A stretch of DNA of 64,000 bases from NCBI RefSeq assembly GCF_001667925.1, contig NZ_LZJR01000010.1, positions 1 to 64,000 of the forward strand, written 5' to 3'. Positions within the stretch are counted from its first letter, which is position 1, and each line of letters opens with the position of its first letter. The notes under the pieces were generated by a model. It searched no databases and was not told where the DNA came from. It worked only from the letters and a program-made list of their open reading frames with translations. A program made the translations under genes and the position numbers. Source of the DNA: Mycobacterium sp. E2479. Lineage in GTDB: Bacteria; Actinomycetota; Actinomycetes; Mycobacteriales; Mycobacteriaceae. Shown here in pieces: positions 47,801 through 56,893 of this stretch.

Positions 47801-47849
47801 GCGGCGGTCGCAAGCGCGGCAAAGCCGGGCGCAGCGGGCCGCCGCCATC
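47801..47849. repeat. Single copy of the dispersed GC-rich repeat upstream of mprA
   Basis: GCGGCGGTCGCAAGCGCGGC followed by AAAGCCGGGCGCAGCGGGCC and GCCGCCATC. It is identical, apart from one base, to the unit at 27431-27560. It occupies most of the gap between rpmF and mprA. Its ends (GCGGCGG / CCGCCGC) can pair. Confidence 0.85.
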
Positions 47850-47854
47850 CAGAG

Positions 47855-48028
47855 CTAGCGGCGGTCGAGGTCAATCAGACCGAGGCGGGCCGCCTTGAGC
47901 AGCCGGCGGGGCACTTTGTGCCGCTGACCTGCGACCGTCACACCGACCAGTTCGGCCTTGTCGGCCTTCCACTGCGCGCGCCGGCTACGGGTGTTCGCGC
48001 GCGACATTCTGCGCTTGGGTACGGCCAT
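47855..48028 (-). CDS. rpmF: 50S ribosomal protein L32
   Basis: The ATG at 48028 gives 57 residues: [20 protein letters not shown] through GLIDLDRR. This is the length I recall for M. tuberculosis RpmF (Rv0979A). The N-terminal [14 protein letters not shown] is diagnostic of L32. The zinc-binding cysteines of some L32 proteins are absent (a C-minus form). The larger open frame to 48508 has no role. The dispersed repeat starts 6 bp past its stop. Confidence 0.95.
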   Translation of the reverse strand: MAVPKRRMSRANTRSRRAQWKADKAELVGVTVAGQRHKVPRRLLKAARLGLIDLDRR

Positions 48029-48231
48029 GGTCGGGCCTGACTCCTCGTGTTGCTTCGGTAATTCGACGTGGAACTTGCAGTTCGGCTGTCGCGCGGCGTG
48101 GCTGGTGGGCCGAACGGGCGACGATCGCATCCCAGGATAGTCGCTGGTCCGCTTGTCGCCAAAATGGGCGCCGCGCGCCGATCGCCCGCCCATCGGGCGC
48201 GCTACGGGTCTTTCACTCCGAAGTGGGATCC

Positions 48232-48273
48232 TTGACGTGGCACCGACGGTACCCGCTAACCTACCGGTTGGTT
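48232..48273 (+). promoter_or_regulatory. Candidate promoter with overlapping 16-bp operator before the AtuA/fadE13 operon
   Basis: TTGACG (48232-48237) and TAACCT (48257-48262), 19 bp apart, could form a sigma-A promoter. The -10 region overlaps AACCTACC/GGTTGGTT (48258-48273), a near-perfect 16-bp palindrome with one mismatched pair per arm, typical in size of TetR operators. It sits 41 bp before the ATG of the first operon gene. No regulator gene adjoins. The rest of 48029-48231 shows no gene. Confidence 0.45.
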
Positions 48274-48313
48274 GGTTGATCCGAACCGGTGAATTCGTGA
48301 ATGGAGGACAGGC

Positions 48314-50044
48314 ATGGCCTCTGCTTCCGGCGCCTCCGGCGCCTCCGGCAGTTCCGGCGCCGTCCGGATCGCCAACTGCTCGGGGTTCTACGGCGACCGG
48401 CTGTCGGCCATGCGCGAGATGCTCACCGGCGGAGACGTCGACTACCTCACCGGCGACTACCTGGCCGAGCTCACCATGCTGATCCTGGGCCGGGATCGGA
48501 TGAAGCACCCCGAGCGCGGCTACGCGAAGACCTTCCTGACGCAGCTCGAGGATTGTCTAGGCGAGGCCCGCGAGCGCGGGGTTCGTATCGTCGCCAATGC
48601 CGGCGGCCTCAACCCGGCCGGCCTGGCCGACGCGATTCGCGCGCTGGCCGAACGCCTGGGCATTGACGCCCAAGTCGCCCACGTCGAGGGTGACGACCTG
48701 TTGCCGCGCGCGGCCGAACTCGGGTTGGGCAACCCGCTGACCGCGAACGCGTACCTGGGCGCCTGGGGCATTGTCGATTGCCTCGACCACGGCGCCGACG
48801 TCGTCGTCACCGGCCGCGTCACCGACGCCTCGGTGATTGTCGGGGCGGCCGCTGCGCACTTCGGCTGGGACCGCACCGACTACGACCAACTCGCCGGCGC
48901 CGTGGTCGCAGGACACGTCATCGAATGCGGGGTTCAGGCCACGGGAGGCAATTATTCGTTCTTTACCGAGGTGGCCGACCTCACCCACGCCGGTTTTCCG
49001 CTGGCCGAGGTCAGCGCCGACGGATCCTCGGTGATCACGAAACACCCGGGCACCGGCGGTCTGGTCAGCGTGGACACCGTAGCCGCGCAGCTGCTCTACG
49101 AGATCACCGGAGCGCGCTACGCCAACCCGGACGTCACCGCGCGGATGGACACCGTCGAGCTGTCGTCCGACGGGCCGGATCGCGTGCGCATCAGCGGGGT
49201 GCGCGGTGAAGCCCCGCCACCCACCTACAAGGTGTCGATGAACAGCATCGGCGGGTTCCGCAACTCGATGACCTTCGTGTTGACCGGACTGGACATCGAG
49301 GCCAAGGCCGAACTCTTGCGCCGGCAACTCGACGCCGCGCTCACCGTCAAGCCCGCCGAACTGCAGTGGTCGCTGGCCCGCACCGACCACCCCGACGCCG
49401 ACACCGAAGAAACCGCCAGCGCCCTGCTGCACTGCGTCGTGCGCGATCCCGATCCCGCCAACGTAGGACGTCAATTCTCTTCGGCCGCCGTCGAATTGGC
49501 GTTGGCCAGCTATCCGGGATTTCATGCGACCGCGCCGCCGGGTGACGGTCAGGTCTACGGTGTGTTCACGCCCGGCTTCGTCGATGTCGCCCAGGTGCCG
49601 CACGTCGCGGTCCACGCCGACGGCACACGTACCGACATCGCCTGCGCCACCGAGACTTTGGCATTGGCGCCCGCCAATCCCCCGCCGCTGCCCGACCCCC
49701 TGCCGGCCGGCCCGACGCGACGAGTGCCGCTGGGCCGCGTCGCCGGCGCCCGCAGCGGCGACAAGGGCGGCTCGGCGAATGTCGGGGTCTGGGTGCGCAC
49801 CGACGAGCAATGGCGATGGCTGGCCAACACTTTGACTGTAGAGCTGCTCAAGGAGCTGCTGCCAGAAGCGGTGGACTTCGACGTCACCCGCCACGTGCTG
49901 CCGAACCTGCGTGCGGTGAACTTCGTCATCGACGGCATCCTCGGCCAGGGCGTCGCCTATCAGGCTCGATTCGACCCCCAGGCCAAGGGGCTGGGCGAAT
50001 GGCTTCGCGGCCGCTACCTTGACATCCCGGAGAGTCTATTGTGA
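48314..50044 (+). CDS. AtuA-like protein (DUF1446, Rv0976c-like)
   Basis: The 576-residue protein begins with a low-complexity Ala/Ser/Gly leader ([20 protein letters not shown]), then the DUF1446 core: [61 protein letters not shown] and [12 protein letters not shown]-terminal domain from about 475 ([20 protein letters not shown]) is the AtuA C-terminal ferredoxin-like module. AtuA is required for acyclic terpene utilisation in Pseudomonas, where its biochemical step is not established. It heads an operon of acyl-CoA enzymes with a 4-bp overlap (GTGA) to fadE13. Confidence 0.85.
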   Translation: MASASGASGASGSSGAVRIANCSGFYGDRLSAMREMLTGGDVDYLTGDYLAELTMLILGRDRMKHPERGYAKTFLTQLEDCLGEARERGVRIVANAGGLNPAGLADAIRALAERLGIDAQVAHVEGDDLLPRAAELGLGNPLTANAYLGAWGIVDCLDHGADVVVTGRVTDASVIVGAAAAHFGWDRTDYDQLAGAVVAGHVIECGVQATGGNYSFFTEVADLTHAGFPLAEVSADGSSVITKHPGTGGLVSVDTVAAQLLYEITGARYANPDVTARMDTVELSSDGPDRVRISGVRGEAPPPTYKVSMNSIGGFRNSMTFVLTGLDIEAKAELLRRQLDAALTVKPAELQWSLARTDHPDADTEETASALLHCVVRDPDPANVGRQFSSAAVELALASYPGFHATAPPGDGQVYGVFTPGFVDVAQVPHVAVHADGTRTDIACATETLALAPANPPPLPDPLPAGPTRRVPLGRVAGARSGDKGGSANVGVWVRTDEQWRWLANTLTVELLKELLPEAVDFDVTRHVLPNLRAVNFVIDGILGQGVAYQARFDPQAKGLGEWLRGRYLDIPESLL

Positions 50045-51189
50045 ATCTTTGGACCACGCCCGAGCGAGAACAGTTGCGAAAGACGGTGCGCGCCTTCGCA
50101 GAACGCGAGATCCTGCCGCACGTCGACGAGTGGGAGCGCACCGGCGACCTGCCGCGCGAATTGCACCGGAGCGCCGGCGCCGCCGGGCTGCTGGGTGCGG
50201 GCTTTCCCGAATCTGTCGGCGGTGGTGGCGGCGACGGCGCCGACGCGGTGATCATCTGCGAGGAGATGCATCACACCGGAGCCCCGGGCGGAGTGTTCGC
50301 GTCGCTGTTCACCTGCGGCATCGCGGTGCCGCACATGATCGCCTCGGGCGATCAGCGGCTCATCGACACCTTCGTTCGCCCGACGCTCGCCGGCGACATG
50401 ATCGGTTCGTTGGCCATTACCGAACCGGGAGGTGGCTCCGACGTCGGACATCTGCGGACCTCCGCGGTTCGCGACGGTGACCACTACGTCGTCAACGGCG
50501 CCAAGACTTACATCACCTCGGGGGTCCGCGCCGACTATGTGGTCACCGCGGTGCGCACCGGAGGCCCGGGTGCGGGCGGGGTTTCGCTGCTGGTGGTCGA
50601 AAAGGGCACGCCCGGCTTCGAGGTGAGTCGCAAGCTGGACAAGATGGGTTGGCGGTCCTCGGATACCGCCGAGCTGTCCTACACCGACGTCCGTGTCCCG
50701 GCGGCCAACCTGGTCGGCGCCGAGAACACCGGGTTCGCCCAGATCGCCCAGGCCTTCGTCTCCGAGCGCATCGGCCTTGCTGCACAGGCCTATTCGAGTG
50801 CGCAGCGGTGCTTGGACCTGACAGTCCAGTGGTGTCGCGACCGCGAAACATTCGGTCGCCCACTGATATCGCGCCAGTCGGTGCAGAACACATTGGCCGA
50901 GATGGCCCGTCGCATCGACGTCGCCCGGGTCTACTCGCGCAGCGTGGTGGAACGGCAGCTCGCCGGGGAGACCAACCTGATTCCGCAGGTGTGTTTCGCC
51001 AAGAACACCTCGGTCGAGGCCGGCGAATGGGTGGCCCACCAAGCCGTTCAGTTGTTCGGGGGCATGGGTTACATGGCCGAATCCGAGGTCGAACGCCAAT
51101 ACCGGGACATGAGGATCCTGGGCATCGGCGGAGGGACCACCGAAATCCTCACCGCACTGTCCGCCAAACTTCTGGGGTATCAATCGTGA
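50041..51189 (+). CDS. fadE13: Acyl-CoA dehydrogenase FadE13
   Basis: The GTG at 50041 overlaps the previous stop. The 382-residue protein has the standard ACAD fold: the FAD/substrate segment MIGSLAITEPGGGSDV, YVVNGAKTYITSG, GFAQIAQAFVSERI, the RETFGRPL motif and the C-terminal GGMGYMAESEVERQYRDMRI with GGGTTEIL. It oxidises an acyl-CoA to its 2-enoyl form, passing electrons to ETF. Members with this pattern often act on short branched acyl-CoAs (isovaleryl- or citronellyl-type). Its stop overlaps the accD2 GTG by 4 bp. Confidence 0.93.
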   Translation: MNLWTTPEREQLRKTVRAFAEREILPHVDEWERTGDLPRELHRSAGAAGLLGAGFPESVGGGGGDGADAVIICEEMHHTGAPGGVFASLFTCGIAVPHMIASGDQRLIDTFVRPTLAGDMIGSLAITEPGGGSDVGHLRTSAVRDGDHYVVNGAKTYITSGVRADYVVTAVRTGGPGAGGVSLLVVEKGTPGFEVSRKLDKMGWRSSDTAELSYTDVRVPAANLVGAENTGFAQIAQAFVSERIGLAAQAYSSAQRCLDLTVQWCRDRETFGRPLISRQSVQNTLAEMARRIDVARVYSRSVVERQLAGETNLIPQVCFAKNTSVEAGEWVAHQAVQLFGGMGYMAESEVERQYRDMRILGIGGGTTEILTALSAKLLGYQS

Positions 51190-52781
51190 CCGTGCTGCAG
51201 TCGACCCTCGATCCGGAGGCCACCACCTTCACCGACGCGGCATCGGCGGCGATGACGAAACTCGAGCAGATCGACGGCGAGCTGGCCAACGCGCTGGCCG
51301 GCGGCGGGCCCAAATACGTTGAGCGTCATCATGCCCGGGGCAAGCTGACAGCGCGTGAACGCATCGAATTGCTGGTCGACCAGGATTCGCCGTTCTTGGA
51401 ACTCAGCCCGCTGGCCGCCTGGGGCAGCGCCTTCAAGGTCGGTGCCAGCACGGTCACCGGCATCGGCGTGGTCGAAGGCGTCGAATGCATGATCGTGGCC
51501 AACGACCCGACGGTCAAAGGCGGCACCAGCAACCCGTGGACCCTGAAAAAAATTCTGCGGGCCAACCAGATCGCCTTCGAGAACCGGCTTCCGGTGATCT
51601 CGCTGGTGGAGTCCGGCGGCGCGGACCTGCCCACGCAAAAGGAGATCTTCATTCCCGGCGGACGAATGTTCCGCGACCTGACCCGGCTCTCAGCGGCCGG
51701 TATCCCCACCATCGCATTGGTGTTCGGCAATTCCACCGCGGGCGGCGCCTACGTCCCAGGCATGTCCGACCACGTGGTGATGATCAAGGAACGTTCCAAG
51801 GTCTTCCTCGCGGGTCCCCCGCTGGTGAAGATGGCCACCGGTGAGGAATCCGATGACGAATCGCTCGGCGGCGCCGAGATGCATGCCCGCATCTCGGGTT
51901 TGGCCGATTATTTCGCCGTCGACGAGCTCGACGCGATCCGCATCGGCCGTCGAGTGGTCGCCCGATTGAACTGGGTCAAGCAGGGGCCGAAGCCCAAGCC
52001 GGTCACCGCGCCGTTGTTCGACACCGAGGAACTCATCGGCATTGTGCCGGCGGATCTGCGCATTCCGTTCGATCCCCGGGAAGTGATCGCCCGCATCGTC
52101 GATGGCTCCGAATTCGACGAATTCAAGCCGTTATATGGATCCTCGTTGGTGACGGGCTGGGCTCAGTTGCACGGTTATCCGATCGGCATCCTGGCCAATG
52201 CGCGCGGGGTGCTGTTCAGTGAGGAGTCTCAAAAAGCCACCCAGTTCATCCAGTTGGCCAACCGCTCTGACACGCCACTGTTGTTCTTGCACAACACCAC
52301 CGGCTACATGGTGGGCAAGGACTACGAGGAGGGCGGGATGATCAAACACGGCTCCATGATGATCAATGCCGTGTCCAATTCGACGGTCCCGCACATCTCG
52401 CTACTGATCGGCGCATCCTACGGCGCGGGCCACTACGGCATGTGCGGGCGCGCCTACGATCCGCGGTTCCTCTTCGCGTGGCCGACGTCGAAGTCGGCCG
52501 TAATGGGTGGCGCCCAGCTTTCGGGCGTGCTGTCGATCGTGGCACGAGCGGCGGCCGAGGCGCGCGGCCAGCAGGTCGACGAGGAGGCCGACGCGGCGAT
52601 GCGGGCCGCGGTCGAGGGTCAGATCGAAGCCGAGTCGCTGCCATTGGTGTTGTCCGGGATGCTCTACGACGACGGGGTGATCGACCCGCGAGATACCCGC
52701 ACCGTGTTGGGAATGTGTCTGTCCGCCATCGCCAATGGCCCGATCAAGGGGACGTCGAACTTCGGCGTCTTCCGGATGTGA
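51186..52781 (+). CDS. accD2: Acyl-CoA carboxylase beta (carboxyltransferase) subunit AccD2
   Basis: The GTG at 51186 gives 531 residues (529 recalled). Both carboxyltransferase halves are present: ERHHARGKLTARERIELL, SLVESGGADLPTQ, the oxyanion-forming GNSTAGGAYVPGMSDH and in the C-terminal half NTTGYMVGKDYE and GASYGAGHYGMCGRAYDPRF with SAVMGGAQ. It transfers CO2 from carboxybiotin to an acyl-CoA. The pattern (GHYGMCGRAYDP) is that of methylcrotonyl/geranyl-CoA carboxylase beta subunits and not of propionyl-CoA carboxylases. Partner: AccA2 next door. Confidence 0.94.
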   Translation: MTVLQSTLDPEATTFTDAASAAMTKLEQIDGELANALAGGGPKYVERHHARGKLTARERIELLVDQDSPFLELSPLAAWGSAFKVGASTVTGIGVVEGVECMIVANDPTVKGGTSNPWTLKKILRANQIAFENRLPVISLVESGGADLPTQKEIFIPGGRMFRDLTRLSAAGIPTIALVFGNSTAGGAYVPGMSDHVVMIKERSKVFLAGPPLVKMATGEESDDESLGGAEMHARISGLADYFAVDELDAIRIGRRVVARLNWVKQGPKPKPVTAPLFDTEELIGIVPADLRIPFDPREVIARIVDGSEFDEFKPLYGSSLVTGWAQLHGYPIGILANARGVLFSEESQKATQFIQLANRSDTPLLFLHNTTGYMVGKDYEEGGMIKHGSMMINAVSNSTVPHISLLIGASYGAGHYGMCGRAYDPRFLFAWPTSKSAVMGGAQLSGVLSIVARAAAEARGQQVDEEADAAMRAAVEGQIEAESLPLVLSGMLYDDGVIDPRDTRTVLGMCLSAIANGPIKGTSNFGVFRM

Positions 52782-52786
52782 GCTCC

Positions 52787-54775
52787 ATGGTTACTCGAGT
52801 TCTGGTCGCCAACCGAGGCGAGATCGCCCGCCGGGTGTTCGCTACCTGCCGCCGGCTCGGCTTGGGCACCGTCGCTGTCTACACCGACCCAGACGCGGGC
52901 GCGCCGCACGTCGCCGAGGCCGATGCCCGGGTGCGGCTGGACAAGACCAGCGACTACCTCAACGCCGGGGCCATCATCGCCGCCGCGCATGCCGCCGACG
53001 CCGACGCGATTCACCCCGGTTACGGGTTCCTCTCGGAGAACGCCGACTTCGCGGCCGCCGTCCTGGACGCCGGGCTGACGTGGATCGGGCCACCGGTGGA
53101 CGCGGTGCGCGCCATGGGCTCCAAGATCGAGTCCAAGAAGTTGATGGCGTCGGCGGGCGTGCCGGTGCTCGAAGAACTCGACCCGGAGACTGTCACGCAA
53201 GCGCAGCTGCCGGTGCTGGTGAAAGCGTCCGCGGGCGGCGGTGGCCGCGGCATGCGGGTCGTGCACGAATTAGCCGCTCTGTCCGGCGAAGTCGAGGCCG
53301 CGCGTCGCGAAGCGCAGTCCGCCTTCGGTGACCCCACGGTGTTCTGCGAGCGGTATCTACCGACCGGGCACCACATCGAGGTGCAGGTCATGGCCGACAC
53401 CCACGGCACCGTCTGGGCCGTCGGTGAACGCGAATGCTCAATCCAGCGCCGCCACCAGAAGATCATTGAGGAGGCCCCGGCGCCGTTGGTGGAGCGCACC
53501 GTGGGCATGCGCGCCAAGCTGTTCGACGCTGCCCGGCTGGCCGCCGAGGCCATCGGCTACACCGGGGCCGGGACTGTGGAGTTCCTGGCCGACGACGGCG
53601 GCGAATTCTACTTCCTGGAGATGAACACCAGGCTGCAGGTCGAACACCCCGTCACCGAGGAGACCACCGGACTCGACCTCGTCGAACTGCAACTCGCCGT
53701 CGCCGACGGCGACCGTCTCGGCGCACAACCTCCTGTCGCGCAAGGGCATTCGATCGAAGCGCGACTCTACGCCGAGGACCCTGCGAAGAACTGGCAGCCG
53801 CAGGCCGGTCTGGTGCGCGCTTTCGAGGTGCCGTCGGTTCGGACTGAGTTCGGCTCGCTGGGGCAGCGGACCGGGATTCGGGTTGACTCGGGCATCGTCG
53901 ACGGATTCACCGTCTCCATTCACTACGACCCGATGCTGGCCAAGGTCATCTCCTACGCCCCGACCCGCCGTCAGGCATCGCTGATTCTCGCCGACGCCCT
54001 GGCCCGGGCCCGTGTGCACGGGGTGCGCACCAACCGCGATCTGCTGGTGAACGTCCTGCGGCATCCGGCGTTCCTCGACGGCGCAACGGACACAGCGTTT
54101 TTCGACACCCACGGCCTGGCGCGATTGGCGGCGCCACTCGGTGACACCGCGGTGATCCGTCTGTCCGCCATCGCGGCGGCACTCGCCGATGCCGCACATA
54201 ACCGCGCCACAGCGCCCGTGCTGCGGACCGTTCCCAGCGGCTGGCGCAATTTGGCATCAGGCCACCAGACCAAGACCTATCATGACGACCAGGGTGACGA
54301 GTACCTCGTCCAATACCGCTTCACCAGAACCGCTTTGGTGCTCCCCGAAGACCCGTCGGTGCAGTTGGTGTCGGCCACGGCGAATGACGTGGTGCTGCGA
54401 GTCGACGGCGTCGACCACAGCTTCGCCGTACGCCGCTACCGCGCCGGCGATTCCGATGTCTATGTGGATTCCGCGCGCGGGCCGGTGCACCTGATCGCGC
54501 AGCCGCGGTTCCCGGAACCGGGTTCGACCGTCGAGAAGGGCTCACTGGTGGCGCCGATGCCCGGCAGTGTCATCCGGCTCGGCGCCGCGATCGGCGACAC
54601 CGTCACCGCCGGCCAGCCATTGATCTGGCTGGAGGCCATGAAAATGGAACACACCATCGCCGCCCCGGTCGACGGGGTGCTCGCCGAACTCGATGTCAAA
54701 ACCGGTCAGCAAGTCGAAGTTGGCGCTGTGCTGGCAAGAGTGGAAGCGCCGCAATCAGAAGGAGATCAAGCATGA
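52787..54775 (+). CDS. accA2: Acyl-CoA carboxylase alpha (biotin carboxylase/BCCP) subunit AccA2
   Basis: The ATG at 52787 gives 662 residues (667 recalled). Biotin carboxylase domain: VLVANRGEIARRVFATCRRL, HPGYGFLSENADFA, KASAGGGGRGMRVV, ECSIQRRHQKIIEEAPAP, EMNTRLQVEHPVTE. A C-terminal BCCP domain carries the biotinylated lysine in EAMKMEH (Lys619). The linker between them (about 450-585) is the BT domain that docks on the beta subunit. It carboxylates biotin with bicarbonate and ATP. It overlaps fadE12 by 4 bp (ATGA). Confidence 0.95.
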   Translation: MVTRVLVANRGEIARRVFATCRRLGLGTVAVYTDPDAGAPHVAEADARVRLDKTSDYLNAGAIIAAAHAADADAIHPGYGFLSENADFAAAVLDAGLTWIGPPVDAVRAMGSKIESKKLMASAGVPVLEELDPETVTQAQLPVLVKASAGGGGRGMRVVHELAALSGEVEAARREAQSAFGDPTVFCERYLPTGHHIEVQVMADTHGTVWAVGERECSIQRRHQKIIEEAPAPLVERTVGMRAKLFDAARLAAEAIGYTGAGTVEFLADDGGEFYFLEMNTRLQVEHPVTEETTGLDLVELQLAVADGDRLGAQPPVAQGHSIEARLYAEDPAKNWQPQAGLVRAFEVPSVRTEFGSLGQRTGIRVDSGIVDGFTVSIHYDPMLAKVISYAPTRRQASLILADALARARVHGVRTNRDLLVNVLRHPAFLDGATDTAFFDTHGLARLAAPLGDTAVIRLSAIAAALADAAHNRATAPVLRTVPSGWRNLASGHQTKTYHDDQGDEYLVQYRFTRTALVLPEDPSVQLVSATANDVVLRVDGVDHSFAVRRYRAGDSDVYVDSARGPVHLIAQPRFPEPGSTVEKGSLVAPMPGSVIRLGAAIGDTVTAGQPLIWLEAMKMEHTIAAPVDGVLAELDVKTGQQVEVGAVLARVEAPQSEGDQA

Positions 54776-55938
54776 CCGACACCAGCTTCATCGAGAGCGA
54801 GGAGCGTCAGGCCCTACGCAAGTCGGTGGCGGCCTGGGCGGCCAATTACGGCAGCGAATACTACCTGCGCAAGGCCCGCGCGCATGAGCACACCGACGAA
54901 TTGTGGTCGGAAGCAGGCAAACTCGGTTTCCTCGGGGTGAACCTGCCAGAGGAGTACGGCGGTGGCGGCGCCGGAATGTACGAGCTGTCGCTGGTCATGG
55001 AGGAAATGGCGGCCGCGGGCAGCGCACTGCTGCTGATGGTCGTCTCGCCCGCGATCAACGGCACCATCATCAGCAAGTTCGGCACCGAGGAGCAGAAGCA
55101 GCGCTGGATTCCCGGTATCGCCGACGGCACGCTGACGATGGCGTTCGCCATCACCGAGCCGGACGCCGGCTCCAACTCGCACAAGATCAGCACAACCGCC
55201 CGCCGGGACGGCAGCGACTGGATCCTCAAGGGCCAGAAGGTCTATATCTCGGGCATCGACCAGGCGCAGGCGGTGTTGGTGGTGGCCCGCACCGAGGAGG
55301 CCAAGACCGGCAAGTTGCGCCCCGCGCTGTTCGTCGTGCCCACCGACGCGCCGGGCTTCAGCTACACCCCGATCGAGATGGAATTAATCAGCCCCGAGCG
55401 CCAGTTCCAGGTCTTCCTCGACGATGTCCGCCTACCCAGCGACTCCCTCGTCGGCGCCGAAGATGCCGCCATCGCACAGCTTTTCGCCGGACTCAACCCC
55501 GAACGCATCATGGGTGCGGCGAGCTCCGTCGGGATGGGACGTTTCGCCCTTAGCCGGGCCGCCGACTACGTCAAGACCCGCCAGGTGTGGGGCACGCCGA
55601 TCGGCACGCACCAGGGTTTGTCACATCCGCTGGCGCAGTGCCACATCGAGGTCGAGCTGGCCAAGCTGATGATGCAGAAGGCCGCCACCCTCTACGACTC
55701 CGGTAACGACATGGGCGCGGCCGAAGCCGCGAACATGGCCAAATACGCTGCGGCCGAGGCGGCCACGCGGTCGGTGGACCAGGCGGTGCAGTCGATGGGC
55801 GGCAACGGACTGACCAAGGAGTACGGCGTGGCGGCCATGCTGACCTCGGCCCGGCTGGGCCGCATCGCTCCGGTCAGCCGCGAGATGGTGCTGAACTTCG
55901 TCGCGCAGACATCGCTGGGCCTGCCCCGAAGCTACTGA
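54772..55938 (+). CDS. fadE12: Acyl-CoA dehydrogenase FadE12
   Basis: The 388-residue ACAD shows NLPEEYGGGGAGMYELS, TLTMAFAITEPDAGSNSHKI, ILKGQKVYISGID, the RQVWGTPIGTHQGLSHPLAQ motif, QSMGGNGLTKEYGVAAMLTSARLGRIAPVSREM split across helices, and the catalytic region typical of FadE12-type proteins. It overlaps accA2 by ATGA and its TGA shares one base with the echA7 ATG. Two dehydrogenases flanking one carboxylase suggests two separate oxidation steps in one pathway. The substrate is unproven. Confidence 0.93.
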   Translation: MTDTSFIESEERQALRKSVAAWAANYGSEYYLRKARAHEHTDELWSEAGKLGFLGVNLPEEYGGGGAGMYELSLVMEEMAAAGSALLLMVVSPAINGTIISKFGTEEQKQRWIPGIADGTLTMAFAITEPDAGSNSHKISTTARRDGSDWILKGQKVYISGIDQAQAVLVVARTEEAKTGKLRPALFVVPTDAPGFSYTPIEMELISPERQFQVFLDDVRLPSDSLVGAEDAAIAQLFAGLNPERIMGAASSVGMGRFALSRAADYVKTRQVWGTPIGTHQGLSHPLAQCHIEVELAKLMMQKAATLYDSGNDMGAAEAANMAKYAAAEAATRSVDQAVQSMGGNGLTKEYGVAAMLTSARLGRIAPVSREMVLNFVAQTSLGLPRSY

Positions 55939-56762
55939 TGGATGCTCTCGTCGAATACGCCGGTCCCGACAGGACCGGCGGGCCCTACGCGCGACTGACG
56001 CTGAACTCACCGCACAACCGCAATGCGTTGTCCGCCACGCTGGTCAATCAGCTGCACCAGGGGCTGCGCGATGCCTCTGTCGATCCCGCGGCGAGGCTGG
56101 TGGTGCTGGGCCACACCGGCGGCACCTTCTGCGCCGGTGCGGATCTGAGCGAAGCCGGCGGGGGTCATCCCAGGGGCGATCGCGACGGCGGCCTAGCCGG
56201 GTCGCCACCGTCGGCATATGACACGGCCGTCGCGCGGGCCCGCGAGATGGCCGCCTTGATGCGGGCCATCGTCTCCTCGCCGCTGCCGGTGATCGGCGCG
56301 ATCAACGGGCACGTGCGGGCGGGCGGGTTCGGTCTGGTGGGTGCCTGCGATATCGCGGTCGCCGGCCCGCGCAGCACCTTCGCTCTGACCGAGGCCCGGA
56401 TCGGCGTCGCGCCGGCGATCATCTCGTTGACGCTGCTGCCGAAATTGTCCGCGCGGGCCGCGACGCGCTACTACCTGACCGGCGAGACGTTCGACGCCGG
56501 CCAGGCGGCCGAGATCGGATTGATCACCGAGGCCACCGAGGACGTCGACGCCGCGGTCGACCAACTTGTCTCCGATATCGGCCGTGGTTCGCCTCAGGGC
56601 CTCGCGGCTTCCAAGGCACTGACCACGGCCGCGGTGCTGGAACGTTTCGACCGCGATGCCGAGCGGCTCGCCGAGGAATCGGCCCGGCTATTCGTGTCCG
56701 ACGAAGCCCGCGAAGGCATGCTGGCATTCTTGGAGAAGCGTCCACCCAACTGGGCCCGTTAG
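55938..56762 (+). CDS. echA7: Enoyl-CoA hydratase EchA7
   Basis: The ATG at 55938 uses the last base of the fadE12 stop. The 274-residue crotonase-fold protein has NSPHNRNALSATLVNQL, the oxyanion-hole segments GTFCAGADLSEAGG and INGHVRAGGFGLVGACDIAVA and the ARIGVAPAIISLTLLPKL segment. The AGADLS pattern is canonical. It would hydrate the glutaconyl-type product of the carboxylase (3-methylglutaconyl-CoA or isohexenylglutaconyl-CoA). It ends the operon; 56763-56893 shows no gene. Confidence 0.93.
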   Translation: MDALVEYAGPDRTGGPYARLTLNSPHNRNALSATLVNQLHQGLRDASVDPAARLVVLGHTGGTFCAGADLSEAGGGHPRGDRDGGLAGSPPSAYDTAVARAREMAALMRAIVSSPLPVIGAINGHVRAGGFGLVGACDIAVAGPRSTFALTEARIGVAPAIISLTLLPKLSARAATRYYLTGETFDAGQAAEIGLITEATEDVDAAVDQLVSDIGRGSPQGLAASKALTTAAVLERFDRDAERLAEESARLFVSDEAREGMLAFLEKRPPNWAR

Positions 56763-56893
56763 CCGGCCGAGAAGTTAGCCAGATGTCCAAAAAGGCCCGG
56801 CGCACCGGCCCGGGGCGCGGCAGGGGCGGGCGTGACGTTGCAGTTTAGCCATTTCTCTTGCGGCAAAACCTGGACGTCGTAGGCTCGTTGGTG

